In this document: one piece after another, positions 1-8,407 of the stretch | How the letters are laid out: each line of letters starts with the position of its first letter | Numbering within the stretch: position 1 is the stretch's first letter | Assembly (NCBI RefSeq): GCF_003627965.1 | Contig: NZ_RBWE01000001.1 | Location: forward strand, 1,537,916 to 1,601,915 | DNA length: 64,000 nt | Direction: 5' to 3' | From: Desulfofundulus salinus | Lineage (GTDB): Bacteria > Bacillota > Desulfotomaculia > Desulfotomaculales > Desulfovirgulaceae | Notes under the pieces: generated by a model | Seen by the model: the letters and a program-made list of their open reading frames with translations, nothing else | What the model was told of the DNA's origin: nothing | Databases searched by the model: none | Program-made: the position numbers and the translations under genes

Positions 1-159
1 ATGCTTTCCGAGGTACTGAAGTTTATACGGGAAATGGCCCTGGCCTGCGTTTTCGGGGTCAGCGCGGCCACCGACGCCTACCTGGTGGCGTACACCGTGC
101 CCAATGTGGTTTTTGCGGTGCTGGGCGGGGTGACGGCGGCTGGCAGGGCGCTTTACTAA
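1..159 (+). pseudogene. murJ: murJ (lipid II flippase) N-terminal remnant
   Basis: The 52 codons read MLSEVLKFIREMALACVFG, then SAATDAYLVAYTVPNVVF, which matches the first membrane segments of MurJ/MviN lipid II flippases (normally about 500 residues). After VLGG the similarity stops and a TAA follows, so only about a tenth of the protein remains. The true start may lie before the window, as base 1 happens to be an ATG. No further MurJ sequence follows; a promoter for the rhamnose operon begins at the stop codon. A broken gene end is the simplest reading. Confidence 0.7.
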
Positions 160-188
160 TGGACATCGAGCTCCGTGATGGTTATAAT
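160..188 (+). promoter_or_regulatory. sigma-A type promoter of the rml operon
   Basis: A TGGACA box (160-165, five of six matches to TTGACA) is followed after exactly 17 bases by a perfect TATAAT (183-188). Transcription would start near 195 and give a leader of about 175 bases before rmlA. The -35 box overlaps the stop of the murJ remnant. Confidence 0.7.
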
Positions 189-371
189 TGTTCATAATGA
201 AAGGAAAAACGAACCACTGCATCCATATGGAAACCGTCTGGAACAATCCCGGCCAGCGCACCGTTCGGCCGGTGGGTGACCCGGCGTTGCCGCCGCGGGA
301 CGCGCGGCACCCGCGCCTGCGGGATGCCGGCAATAACTTTGTTTACGGTGTTCTGAAGGGGGAGGAGCAGT

Positions 372-1439
372 TTGAAAGCTCTGGTACTGGCCGGCGGGAA
401 GGGAACGCGCCTGCGGCCCCTTACCTACACCACGGCCAAACAATTGATCCCGGTCGCCAACAAGCCCATCATCTTCTACGTGCTGGAGCAAATCGCAGCG
501 GCGGGGATAGATAATGTGGGGGTAATTATTTCACCGGAAACGGGCGAAAACGTGAAAGACGCCGTAGGGGACGGCTCCCGCTGGGGAATAAAGATCACCT
601 ACATACTGCAGGAGACTCCCGCCGGGCTGGCCCACGCCGTGAAGACGGCCCGGGAATTCCTGGGAGAGTCGCCCTTTTTGATGTTTTTGGGGGATAACCT
701 CATCCAGGGCGGCGTCGAGGCCTTCGTGCGGGACTTTGCCGCCGGTGAAGCCGGCGCCTTCATCCTGCTCAAAAGGGTAAAAGATCCCCGGGCCTTTGGC
801 GTGGCCGTTCTGGACGGCCGGAACCACGTTGTCCAGTTAATTGAAAAGCCAAAGGAGCCGCCCAGCGACCTGGCCCTGGTGGGCGTGTATCTCTTCAGGC
901 CGGCGATACATATGGCTATTGAACGTATCAAACCCTCCTGGCGGGGGGAGCTGGAGATCACCGATGCCATCCAGGAGCTCATCCATATGGGCTGCCCGGT
1001 GGAAGCCCGCATCCTGGAGGGCTGGTGGCTGGACACCGGCAAAAAGGACGATATCCTGGAGGCCAACCGGGTGGTGCTGGACGAGTTCGCCCGGCGGGAC
1101 GTCAAAGGAGAGGTAGACGGCAAAAGCCAGGTGGTGGGCCGGGTGGAAATAGGGGAGGGCGCGCGGGTGATAAACAGTGTCATCCGGGGGCCGGTGGTCA
1201 TCGGCAGTGGAGTTAACATCATTGACTCTTTTGTAGGCCCCTACACCGCCATTGCCGGCGGCAGCCACCTGGAACGGGTCTCCCTGGAACATGCGGTGGT
1301 GCTGGAGAACTGCCGCCTGGTGGACGTGGAGCACATCGAGGACAGCCTTATCGGGAGCAACACTCGCGTGGTCCGGGCCGGCGGCCGCCGCCGGGCCCTG
1401 CGCCTTTTCGTGGGCGACGACGCGGAAGTGGTAATTTGA
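372..1439 (+). CDS. rmlA: glucose-1-phosphate thymidylyltransferase, long form
   Basis: Makes dTDP-glucose from glucose-1-phosphate and dTTP, the first step of dTDP-L-rhamnose synthesis in the cytoplasm. The TTG start follows a GGGGGAGGAG ribosome site by a few bases. Residues 1-240 form the nucleotidyltransferase domain with [11 protein letters not shown] at residues 8-18 and the metal-binding GDN at 107-109; residues from about 245 to 355 look like a left-handed beta-helix acyltransferase-type tail, as in long RmlA/StrD proteins. It heads a tight operon with rmlC, rmlD and rmlB. Whether the tail has its own acetyl- or amino-sugar activity cannot be told from sequence. Confidence 0.9.
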   Translation: MKALVLAGGKGTRLRPLTYTTAKQLIPVANKPIIFYVLEQIAAAGIDNVGVIISPETGENVKDAVGDGSRWGIKITYILQETPAGLAHAVKTAREFLGESPFLMFLGDNLIQGGVEAFVRDFAAGEAGAFILLKRVKDPRAFGVAVLDGRNHVVQLIEKPKEPPSDLALVGVYLFRPAIHMAIERIKPSWRGELEITDAIQELIHMGCPVEARILEGWWLDTGKKDDILEANRVVLDEFARRDVKGEVDGKSQVVGRVEIGEGARVINSVIRGPVVIGSGVNIIDSFVGPYTAIAGGSHLERVSLEHAVVLENCRLVDVEHIEDSLIGSNTRVVRAGGRRRALRLFVGDDAEVVI

Positions 1440-1456
1440 GAGCAGGAGGGGTTTTT

Positions 1457-1918
1457 ATGGAGCTGATCGACGGCGTGCAGGTAAAGAAGCTGCGCTTGAT
1501 CCCCGACGAGCGGGGTTTTCTCATGGAGATGCTGCGCTCCGACTGGCCGGAGTTTGATAAATTCGGCCAGGCCTACATCACCGCCTGCTACCCGGGGGTG
1601 ATCAAGGCCTGGCACTACCACAAAATCCAGTGGGACCACTTCGTCTGCGTGGGCGGCATGGCCAAAGTGGTGCTTTACGACTCCCGCGAGGACAGCCCCA
1701 CCAAAGGCATGGTCAACGTCTTTCACATCGGCTACCTCAATCCCTGCCTGGTAAAAATCCCGCCCCTGGTCTACCACGGCTTCACCGCCGAGGGCAACCA
1801 GACGGCCTTAATTGTCAACTTTCCCACCGAGCTGTACAACTACGAGAACCCCGACGAATACCGCCTGCCCTATAACGACCCCTCCATTCCTTACACCTGG
1901 GAGGTGCGGCATGGCTAG
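1457..1918 (+). CDS. rmlC: dTDP-4-dehydrorhamnose 3,5-epimerase family protein
   Basis: Cupin-type epimerase acting third in dTDP-rhamnose synthesis. The ATG at 1457 follows AGCAGGAGGGG with good spacing; an upstream GTG-frame extension to 1436 is less likely. At 153 residues it is shorter than classical RmlC (about 180), like the compact family found in many bacteria and archaea. The cupin core shows H53, H55 and H61 (WHYHKIQWDHF) and the YHGF motif near 107, then ELYNYENPDEYRLPYND, characteristic of RmlC. Its end overlaps the rmlD start by eight bases, indicating coupled translation. Confidence 0.88.
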   Translation: MELIDGVQVKKLRLIPDERGFLMEMLRSDWPEFDKFGQAYITACYPGVIKAWHYHKIQWDHFVCVGGMAKVVLYDSREDSPTKGMVNVFHIGYLNPCLVKIPPLVYHGFTAEGNQTALIVNFPTELYNYENPDEYRLPYNDPSIPYTWEVRHG

Positions 1919-2762
1919 GCGGGTGCTGGTCACCGGCGCTGCCGGCATGCTGGGCCGGGCGGTGACCGCGGAGTTCGGGCGGCGCGGGGAAGAAGTGCTG
2001 TCCCTTTCCCGCCAGGAACTGGACATCACCGACTTCGCGGCGGTGCGGTCCGCCCTGCGGCAGCTGCGGCCCCGGGTGGTGGTTAACTGCGCCGCCTACA
2101 CCGACGTGGACGGTGCGGAAGCCAGCAGCGAGCGGGCCTTCCTGGTCAACGGCCTGGGACCCCGGAATCTGGCCCTGGCCTGCCGGGAAGTGGATGCCGT
2201 GCTGGTGCATGTGAGCACCGACTACATTTTTGACGGTCAAAAGGGCGAACCCTACGGCGTGTACGACCCCCCGAATCCCCTGAACGTCTACGGTAAGAGC
2301 AAGCTCTGGGGCGAGCGGGCGGTGGCGGAGGCCGGCGGCAGCTGCTTCATCGTGCGCACCAGCTGGCTCTTCGGCCACGGGGGCAGGAATTTCGTGGAGA
2401 CCATGCTCCAGATCGGCCGGGGAAAGGGTGCCGCCCGGGTGGTCAGCGATCAGCGGGGCTGCCCCACCTGCACGGTAGATCTGGCCCGGGCCATTGCCGA
2501 CCTGGTGGAAAGCGGCCGGTACGGCACCTACCACGTCACCAACAGCGGCAGCACCACCTGGTACGAATTTGCGGCGGCAATATTCAAACTGGCCGGCCTG
2601 GAGGTGGAACTGGCCCCCTGCTCCACGGCGGAGTTTCCCCGCCCGGCCAGAAGACCGCTCTACTCGGTGCTGGACCCGTTTCCCTTGAAGGAAACCACCG
2701 GTTACCTGCTCCCGCCGTGGGCAGACGCCCTGGAAAGGTACCTATCGGAAAGACAAAAATAA
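1911..2762 (+). CDS. rmlD: dTDP-4-dehydrorhamnose reductase
   Basis: Reduces dTDP-4-keto-L-rhamnose to dTDP-L-rhamnose with NAD(P)H, the last step of the pathway. The 283-residue product starts MARRVLVTGAAGMLGRAV, a Rossmann TGxxGxxG motif, and has VSTDYIFDG and the catalytic YGKSKLWGE (YxxxK), then SDQRGCPT. The start at 1911 is chosen because it overlaps the rmlC stop and places the Rossmann motif at the N-terminus; the same frame is open 99 bases upstream but without a good start. Full length for the family. Confidence 0.92.
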   Translation: MARRVLVTGAAGMLGRAVTAEFGRRGEEVLSLSRQELDITDFAAVRSALRQLRPRVVVNCAAYTDVDGAEASSERAFLVNGLGPRNLALACREVDAVLVHVSTDYIFDGQKGEPYGVYDPPNPLNVYGKSKLWGERAVAEAGGSCFIVRTSWLFGHGGRNFVETMLQIGRGKGAARVVSDQRGCPTCTVDLARAIADLVESGRYGTYHVTNSGSTTWYEFAAAIFKLAGLEVELAPCSTAEFPRPARRPLYSVLDPFPLKETTGYLLPPWADALERYLSERQK

Positions 2763-2784
2763 CTTAAAAGGAGCAATGTGATCA

Positions 2785-3813
2785 ATGAAACTGCTGGTTA
2801 CCGGCGGAGCCGGATTCATCGGCTCCAACTTTATCCGCTATATCCTTGCGGCCCGCCCCGGAGTTTCGGTCATCAACCTGGATAAGCTCACCTATGCGGG
2901 CAACCTGGAAAACCTGGCCGATCTTGCGGACCACCCCCGCCATGCGTTCATCCACGGTGACATCTGTGACCGCCGCCTGGTGGGGGAGATTTTTTCCCGC
3001 GGCGTGGACGCGGTGATCAACTTTGCCGCCGAGTCCCACGTGGACCGCAGCATAGTGGACGCCTCGCCCTTTGTCGAGACCAACGTGCGGGGCACCCAGG
3101 TGCTGCTGGACGCGGCTGCGGAATACTGGAGGGAGAGGTTCGACGGGCAGGCGGCAGCCGGGGCTGAAAGGCCCGTGATCTTCGTCCAGGTCTCCACCGA
3201 CGAGGTTTACGGCTCCCTGGGGCCGGAGGGGCGCTTTACCGAGGAGAGCCCCTTGAAACCTTCCAGCCCCTACTCCGCCAGCAAGGCCGCCGCCGACCTT
3301 CTGGCCCTGGCCTATCACCGCACCCACGGCCTGCCGGTGGTCATCACCCGCTGCTCCAACAACTACGGTCCCTACCAGTTCCCGGAAAAGCTCATCCCCC
3401 TCATGATCACCAGCGCCCTGGAGGATAAACCCCTGCCCGTGTACGGCGACGGCTTGAACGTGCGGGACTGGCTGCACGTGGAGGACCACTGCCGGGCGCT
3501 GGAGCTGGTTCTCTTCCGGGGGAGGCCCGGGGAGATCTACAACATCGGCGGCCACGGGGAGCGCACCAACCTGGAAGTGGTGCGGATGATCTTGCAGCTT
3601 TTGGACAAGCCGGAAAGCCTCATCCGGTTTGTGAAGGACCGCCCCGGCCACGACCGCCGCTACGCCATCGACCCCTCGAAGATTACCCGGGAGCTGGGCT
3701 GGCGGCCCCGGCATACCTTCGAGGAGGGGCTGGCGGCAACAGTAGAGTGGTACAGGCAAAACCGCTCCTGGTGGGAGCGGATTAAGTCCGGGGCAGCCCG
3801 TCACTGCCGCTGA
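2785..3813 (+). CDS. rmlB: dTDP-glucose 4,6-dehydratase
   Basis: Converts dTDP-glucose to dTDP-4-keto-6-deoxyglucose, the second step of the pathway. The 342-residue product has the NAD-binding GGAGFIGSNFIRY at its start, STDEVYGSLG, the YSASKAAAD catalytic tyrosine/lysine pair and TRCSNNYGPYQFPEKLIP, all diagnostic of RmlB. The ATG follows AAAAGGAG. It closes the four-gene rml operon in the order A-C-D-B. The rhamnose is probably used for surface polysaccharide; other such genes lie at the far end of the window. Confidence 0.95.
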   Translation: MKLLVTGGAGFIGSNFIRYILAARPGVSVINLDKLTYAGNLENLADLADHPRHAFIHGDICDRRLVGEIFSRGVDAVINFAAESHVDRSIVDASPFVETNVRGTQVLLDAAAEYWRERFDGQAAAGAERPVIFVQVSTDEVYGSLGPEGRFTEESPLKPSSPYSASKAAADLLALAYHRTHGLPVVITRCSNNYGPYQFPEKLIPLMITSALEDKPLPVYGDGLNVRDWLHVEDHCRALELVLFRGRPGEIYNIGGHGERTNLEVVRMILQLLDKPESLIRFVKDRPGHDRRYAIDPSKITRELGWRPRHTFEEGLAATVEWYRQNRSWWERIKSGAARHCR

Positions 3814-3890
3814 GAACCTGGCGAAATTTAACCCCTCATGGGGAAGGAAGTCTTCCATTGGAGGCGAATAATGGGTATGGGCGTCCTTTG

Positions 3891-3918
3891 GAAAAGGAGT
3901 ACAGTAGAAAAGGAGTAC
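3891..3918 (+). repeat. duplicated ribosome-site motif before motB
   Basis: The 12-base unit GAAAAGGAGTAC occurs at 3891-3902 and again at 3907-3918. Only the second copy is correctly spaced from the motB ATG at 3926, so the first looks like a short tandem duplication or an upstream standby site. Confidence 0.6.
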
Positions 3919-3925
3919 GTTTATT

Positions 3926-4687
3926 ATGAAAAGAGAGAGTAAAAAGTCAAGTTACGGAAGCATGGAACGCTGGTTAATCACCTATGCCGACATGATCACC
4001 CTGCTGCTGATCTTTTTCATTGTCATGTACTCGTTAAGCCAGGTTGATATCAAGAAATTCCGCATGCTGGCCGAATCATTAAGTAAGGCCATGGGCGGCG
4101 GCGGGGTTATACTGGAAAATCTGGGGCCTTCGGTGGTCCCGGGCATCAGCGGCACACAGGTGGAAACGCCGCAGGATGTGGCAGATAAGGCGGAAATGGA
4201 AAATATCCGCCAGGAGCTGCTGCGGCAGATTCAAAAGCAGGGCCTGGCAGCCAGGGTTTCTGCTACCAGCGAGGAACGGGGCATTGTGCTCAGCTTCCAG
4301 GATGAGGTTCTTTTTAAACTGGGCTCGGCGGAGCTTACTCCCCGGGCACGGGAGATTATCGCCGCAGTGGCCCCCGTGCTGCTGAAAACCTCCAACTACA
4401 TACGCATTGAAGGACACACCGACAATCTACCCATAAACACGGAACGCTATCCTTCAAACTGGGAGTTATCTACGGCCCGGGCTACAGCGGTGGTGCAGGA
4501 ACTGATCCGTACGGCCAATTTTCCGCCCCAGCGCCTTTCGGCAGTGGGATACGGCGAATACCGCCCCCGGGTGCCAAACGATTCGGAGGCCCACCGGCAA
4601 ATGAATCGCCGGGTTGACCTGGTTATCTTGCGCAGCAAATACAAGGGAGCGGAGCCGGAATCCTCGCTGCCGGCACCCCGGGATTAA
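3926..4687 (+). CDS. motB: flagellar motor stator protein MotB
   Basis: Stator subunit that couples ion flow to rotation and anchors the stator to peptidoglycan. The 253-residue protein has one N-terminal membrane helix (about 17-37) with the essential aspartate D22 in WLITYADMITLLL, a plug/linker region, and a C-terminal OmpA-like peptidoglycan-binding domain (about 120-236) with GHTDNLPI at 163-170 and NRRVDLVI at 227-234. The next gene is motA; motA before motB is the usual order. The coupling ion (proton or sodium) cannot be decided safely. Confidence 0.93.
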   Translation: MKRESKKSSYGSMERWLITYADMITLLLIFFIVMYSLSQVDIKKFRMLAESLSKAMGGGGVILENLGPSVVPGISGTQVETPQDVADKAEMENIRQELLRQIQKQGLAARVSATSEERGIVLSFQDEVLFKLGSAELTPRAREIIAAVAPVLLKTSNYIRIEGHTDNLPINTERYPSNWELSTARATAVVQELIRTANFPPQRLSAVGYGEYRPRVPNDSEAHRQMNRRVDLVILRSKYKGAEPESSLPAPRD

Positions 4688-4708
4688 ATTACAGGAAAGG
4701 GATGACTG

Positions 4709-5485
4709 ATGGACCTTGCCGTATTTGGTTTTGTAATCGCGGTAGTGGCCCTGGTGGGCGGTTTTATGCTGGAGGGGGGACATGCCAGCGCGCTGTTGCA
4801 GCCTACAGCCGCGTTGATAGTCTTCGGAGGTACAATAGGTGCTACCGTTTTCAGTTTTACTTTAAGCGACTTAAAACAGGTTCCCCGGCTCCTCCGGGTG
4901 GGGCTTTTTCGCACCATTCCCGAGCCCACCGACACCATCGAGCTCATTGTCGGCCTGGCCGACGAGGCCAGACGGGAAGGGCTGCTCTACCTGGAAAACC
5001 GCCTGGGTGAAATAGATGATCCCTTCCTGCGCAAGGGCATCCAGCTGGTTGTGGACGGCACCGACCCCGACTTGGTACGCAATATCCTTGAAGCAGAGCT
5101 TTACTCCATTCAGGAGCGCCACCAGGTGGGGGCGGGTATCTTTGAGGCTGCCGGTGGCTACGCCCCCACCATGGGCATCATCGGTACGGTCATGGGCCTG
5201 GTACACGTGCTCAGCTCCATTGATTCTCCGGAAACCCTGGGGCCGGCCATTGCCGTGGCTTTTATCGCCACCCTGTATGGTGTGGCCAGCGCCAACGTTT
5301 TCTGGCTGCCCCTGGCGGCGAAGCTGCAAAACCTGAGCAAAAAGGAAATGCTCCTGCGCCAGTTGATGCTGGAAGGCATTGTCTCCCTGCAGGCCGGGTA
5401 CAACCCCATTCTTATTCGCGAGCGGCTGACTGCCTTCCTCAAGCCGGAAGCCCGGGAGGAGCGGGAGGAAAGATACGAGGAGTAA
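4709..5485 (+). CDS. motA: flagellar motor stator protein MotA
   Basis: Four-helix stator partner of MotB. The 258-residue protein has the MotA/PomA signature: two N-terminal helices with PTAALIVFGGTIGATVFSF, a cytoplasmic loop that contacts FliG, and helices 3-4 with YAPTMGIIGTVMGLV and LGPAIAVAFIATLYG carrying the conserved prolines. It follows motB by 21 bases and is probably co-transcribed. A hairpin follows the stop, separating it from cheW. Confidence 0.93.
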   Translation: MDLAVFGFVIAVVALVGGFMLEGGHASALLQPTAALIVFGGTIGATVFSFTLSDLKQVPRLLRVGLFRTIPEPTDTIELIVGLADEARREGLLYLENRLGEIDDPFLRKGIQLVVDGTDPDLVRNILEAELYSIQERHQVGAGIFEAAGGYAPTMGIIGTVMGLVHVLSSIDSPETLGPAIAVAFIATLYGVASANVFWLPLAAKLQNLSKKEMLLRQLMLEGIVSLQAGYNPILIRERLTAFLKPEAREEREERYEE

Positions 5486-5512
5486 TTTTTGTTCTGGTAC
5501 GCCGCTATACCT

Positions 5513-5541
5513 GGTGCCGGTTTTAAAACGCGCCCGGCACC
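5513..5541 (+). terminator. hairpin after motA
   Basis: GGTGCCGG (5513-5520) and CCGGCACC (5534-5541) are perfect inverted repeats around a 13-base loop, followed only by TTTG. The T-run is short, so termination may be partial. Confidence 0.5.
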
Positions 5542-5632
5542 TTTGATCTATCCAGCAGCTTAACCCAAAACACAAGATTAATGCAAAGTCAAAGAGAGTA
5601 ATTAAAACACCGCGGTAAAAGGAGAGGTTCCC

Positions 5633-6127
5633 ATGGCTGGCGAACAGCAGGGCGAGTTGCAATTAGTGGTTTTCCGTTTAAAAGAACAAACCTACGGTGT
5701 GGATATCGGCCATGTTTTAGAAATTATCCGGGCTTCGGACATTACGGCCATTCCCGGTGCTCCGGACTTTGTGGAAGGCGTGATCAACCTGCGGGGGCGG
5801 GTAATACCCGTAATAGACCTGGCCCGCCGCCTGGGGCTGGCCCCCATCAACGTAACGGGAAACACCCGCATAGTGATCGTGGAGGTTGGAGGAACCACCG
5901 CCGGAATGATGGTGGATGGGGTTTCGGAAGTATTACGCCTGTCACAGGAGAGCGTCCAGCCTCCACCGCCAATGGTAGCGGGGGTTGCTGCCACTTACTT
6001 ACAGGGCATTGCTATGGTTGATGATCGTCTGATTATTCTCCTGGATACCACCCGGATTTTCCGCCGGGAAGAAAAAGAGGCTTTACAGGAGCTTGCAGAA
6101 CAGGCGGAAGAAAGGGCTGCCTCATAG
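5633..6127 (+). CDS. cheW: chemotaxis coupling protein CheW
   Basis: Scaffold protein that links chemoreceptors to the kinase CheA. The 164-residue product is a single CheW domain with VVFRLKEQTYGVDIGHVLEI at the start, then GVINLRGRVIPVIDLARRLG, the most conserved CheW stretch. The ATG follows AAAAGGAGAGG. It is followed after 44 bases by cheA and then cheB, so this is a chemotaxis operon; no receptor gene is present in the window. Confidence 0.94.
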   Translation: MAGEQQGELQLVVFRLKEQTYGVDIGHVLEIIRASDITAIPGAPDFVEGVINLRGRVIPVIDLARRLGLAPINVTGNTRIVIVEVGGTTAGMMVDGVSEVLRLSQESVQPPPPMVAGVAATYLQGIAMVDDRLIILLDTTRIFRREEKEALQELAEQAEERAAS

Positions 6128-6171
6128 ATCCTGGCTTACGAGAGCAGGTTCAAGCAAAGGATGGTGAATGA

Positions 6172-8364
6172 ATGTTTACGGAAGAAGAAGTGGCCGTCTT
6201 TTTAGAAGAACTGGAAGAAAAGCTTCAGGTCATCAACGACAACGTTTTAATTCTTGAACGGGAAGGGGGCAACCCCGAGGTAATCCAGGAAATCTTCCGG
6301 GCCGCCCACACCATCAAGGGCTCCTCGGCCGTTATGGGTTACGAGAAGATGTCCACCCTGACCCACGAAATAGAAAATCTTTTTGACCGCCTGCGCCAGG
6401 GAGAAATGGAGGTTTCCGAAACCCTGGTGGATGTCCTTTTTGAAGCCCTGGATACCTTAAAACTTTTAAAAGACGAAATCACCGGCCCGGCCGGTGAGGT
6501 GGACGTTTCAGCGGTAATTGAAAAACTGCGCGTCTGCCAGCTGACCTGCGGGGCGGGAGGGCCGGGTGGTGCCCCGGCAGGTGGCGGGACTGTGCCGGCC
6601 CCGGCGAAGATGAGTGATTCGCGTGAGTTGGGGGATACGCCCACCCCGGCTCAGGGCACCGGGTCGGACCTGTTGCTGCCGGTAGGCCAGGTTGCCGGAA
6701 CTGCCGCCGGGCTTTCAGCCACCGGTACTTTTAACGGGTACCAGACCTACCACCTCACCCTGGAACTGGAAGATGCGGTGGAGGAGGTGGTGCGGGAAGC
6801 GGAAGTGCGGGGCTTCCAGGCCTACCAGGTGGACATCGGCATCGACCAGGGCTGCCAGATGAAAGGGGTAAGGGCATTTTTAATCTTTGAAACCCTGCAG
6901 CAAATAGGTGAAGTTATTAAAAGCGTCCCTCCGGCAGAGGATTTACAGGAAGGCCGCTTCGAACACGGGTTCACCGTAGTGCTACTGACAAAAGAGGATG
7001 CCGGGCAGGTACACGACCTGGTCTTTTCCATCGCCGAGGTGAGCAGCGTGGAGGTCCGCCCGGTCAGGCTGCAGTCGGGAGAGAAAATTCCGGCCCCGGA
7101 TGCCGCCACCGGGCGGGCAGTCAAAAAGGAACCCGCACCACCGGGTAAGGGCAATGTAAAAACCGTGCGGGTGGACGTGCAGAAGCTGGACACCCTGATG
7201 AACCTGGTGGGGGAACTGGTAATCGACCGCACCCGCCTGGACCGGTTCGTGGAGGTTTTCGAAAGCCGCTACGGATCCGACGACCTGGTGGAAAACATAG
7301 TGGAAATCTCCAACCACCTGGGACAGGTGACCAGCGACCTGCAGGAAGAAATCATGAAGGCGCGCATGTTGCCCGTGGCCCACGTGTTCAACCGCCTGCC
7401 CCGTATGGTGCGCGACCTGGCCCATAAAATGGGCAAGGAAATTGACTTTATCATCGAGGGCCGGGAAACGGAACTGGACCGCAACGTAATCGAAGTCATC
7501 GGTGACCCCCTGATCCACCTTTTGCGCAACGCCGTGGACCACGGTATTGAACCCCCTGAAGAAAGGGTGCGCCTGGGCAAACCCCGCACCGGCCGGCTGC
7601 TCTTGAAGGCGGCCTATGTGGAGAGCCACATCGTGATCACTTTGTCTGACGACGGGCGGGGAATGGACCCGGACAAAATACGGCAGAAGGCAGTAGAGAA
7701 GGGATTGATGACTCCGGAACAGGCCGCCCGGGCCGGTGACCGGGAAATCCTGGACCTCATCTTTACCCCCGGTTTCTCCACCGCCGGCACCGTAAGCGAC
7801 GTCTCCGGCCGGGGAGTGGGCATGGATATCGTGCGCAACCAGATCGAGCAGATAAACGGCTCGGTGGAATTTACCACTGCCCCCGGCAGGGGCACCACCT
7901 TCACCATCAAGCTGCCCCTGACCCTGGCCATCATCCGGGCGCTGATGGTGACCCTGGGGGATCACGTTTACGCCTTCCCGTTAACCAACGTGCTGGAAAC
8001 CCTGACACTGAAACCCGGGGAAATCCGGCGCGTGCGCCACGCCGAAGTCATTGTGGTGCGCGGCCAGGTGCTGCCCCTGGTACGCCTGGCCCACCTCTTC
8101 CAGGAGAAAAGCAAGGAGGAAGGCAAGCTTTCGGTGGTTATCCTGGGCTCCGGGGATAAAAAGGTGGGCGTGGTGGTGGACCGGCTCATCGGCGAGCAGG
8201 AAATCGTGATCAAGTCCCTGGGCGGTTACCTGGGACAGGTGCCCGGTCTTTCAGGAGCCACTATCCTGGGCGACGGCAAAGTGGCCCTGATTGTGGACGC
8301 CCGGGGTATTGTCAAGGACGCCGGTGTGGAAGAAATTAGCTATGAGGTGAGCAGGGCGGGGTAG
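6172..8364 (+). CDS. cheA: chemotaxis histidine kinase CheA
   Basis: Receptor-controlled kinase that phosphorylates CheY and CheB. Domains in order in the 730-residue protein: HPt/P1 with the phosphorylated H46 (AAHTIKGSS); a Gly/Pro/Ala-rich linker (about 125-185); a P2 CheY-binding domain (about 190-300); P3 dimerisation helices (about 330-400); P4 ATPase with N-box LLRNAVDHG (450-458), DDGRGM (493-498) and GRGVGMD; and a C-terminal CheW-like P5 (about 595-725). Full length with all catalytic motifs, so it should be active. Confidence 0.95.
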   Translation: MFTEEEVAVFLEELEEKLQVINDNVLILEREGGNPEVIQEIFRAAHTIKGSSAVMGYEKMSTLTHEIENLFDRLRQGEMEVSETLVDVLFEALDTLKLLKDEITGPAGEVDVSAVIEKLRVCQLTCGAGGPGGAPAGGGTVPAPAKMSDSRELGDTPTPAQGTGSDLLLPVGQVAGTAAGLSATGTFNGYQTYHLTLELEDAVEEVVREAEVRGFQAYQVDIGIDQGCQMKGVRAFLIFETLQQIGEVIKSVPPAEDLQEGRFEHGFTVVLLTKEDAGQVHDLVFSIAEVSSVEVRPVRLQSGEKIPAPDAATGRAVKKEPAPPGKGNVKTVRVDVQKLDTLMNLVGELVIDRTRLDRFVEVFESRYGSDDLVENIVEISNHLGQVTSDLQEEIMKARMLPVAHVFNRLPRMVRDLAHKMGKEIDFIIEGRETELDRNVIEVIGDPLIHLLRNAVDHGIEPPEERVRLGKPRTGRLLLKAAYVESHIVITLSDDGRGMDPDKIRQKAVEKGLMTPEQAARAGDREILDLIFTPGFSTAGTVSDVSGRGVGMDIVRNQIEQINGSVEFTTAPGRGTTFTIKLPLTLAIIRALMVTLGDHVYAFPLTNVLETLTLKPGEIRRVRHAEVIVVRGQVLPLVRLAHLFQEKSKEEGKLSVVILGSGDKKVGVVVDRLIGEQEIVIKSLGGYLGQVPGLSGATILGDGKVALIVDARGIVKDAGVEEISYEVSRAG

Positions 8365-8407
8365 GATTGTCTTATAACCATTAATTGATTGAAAAGGGGT
8401 TTTTAAG

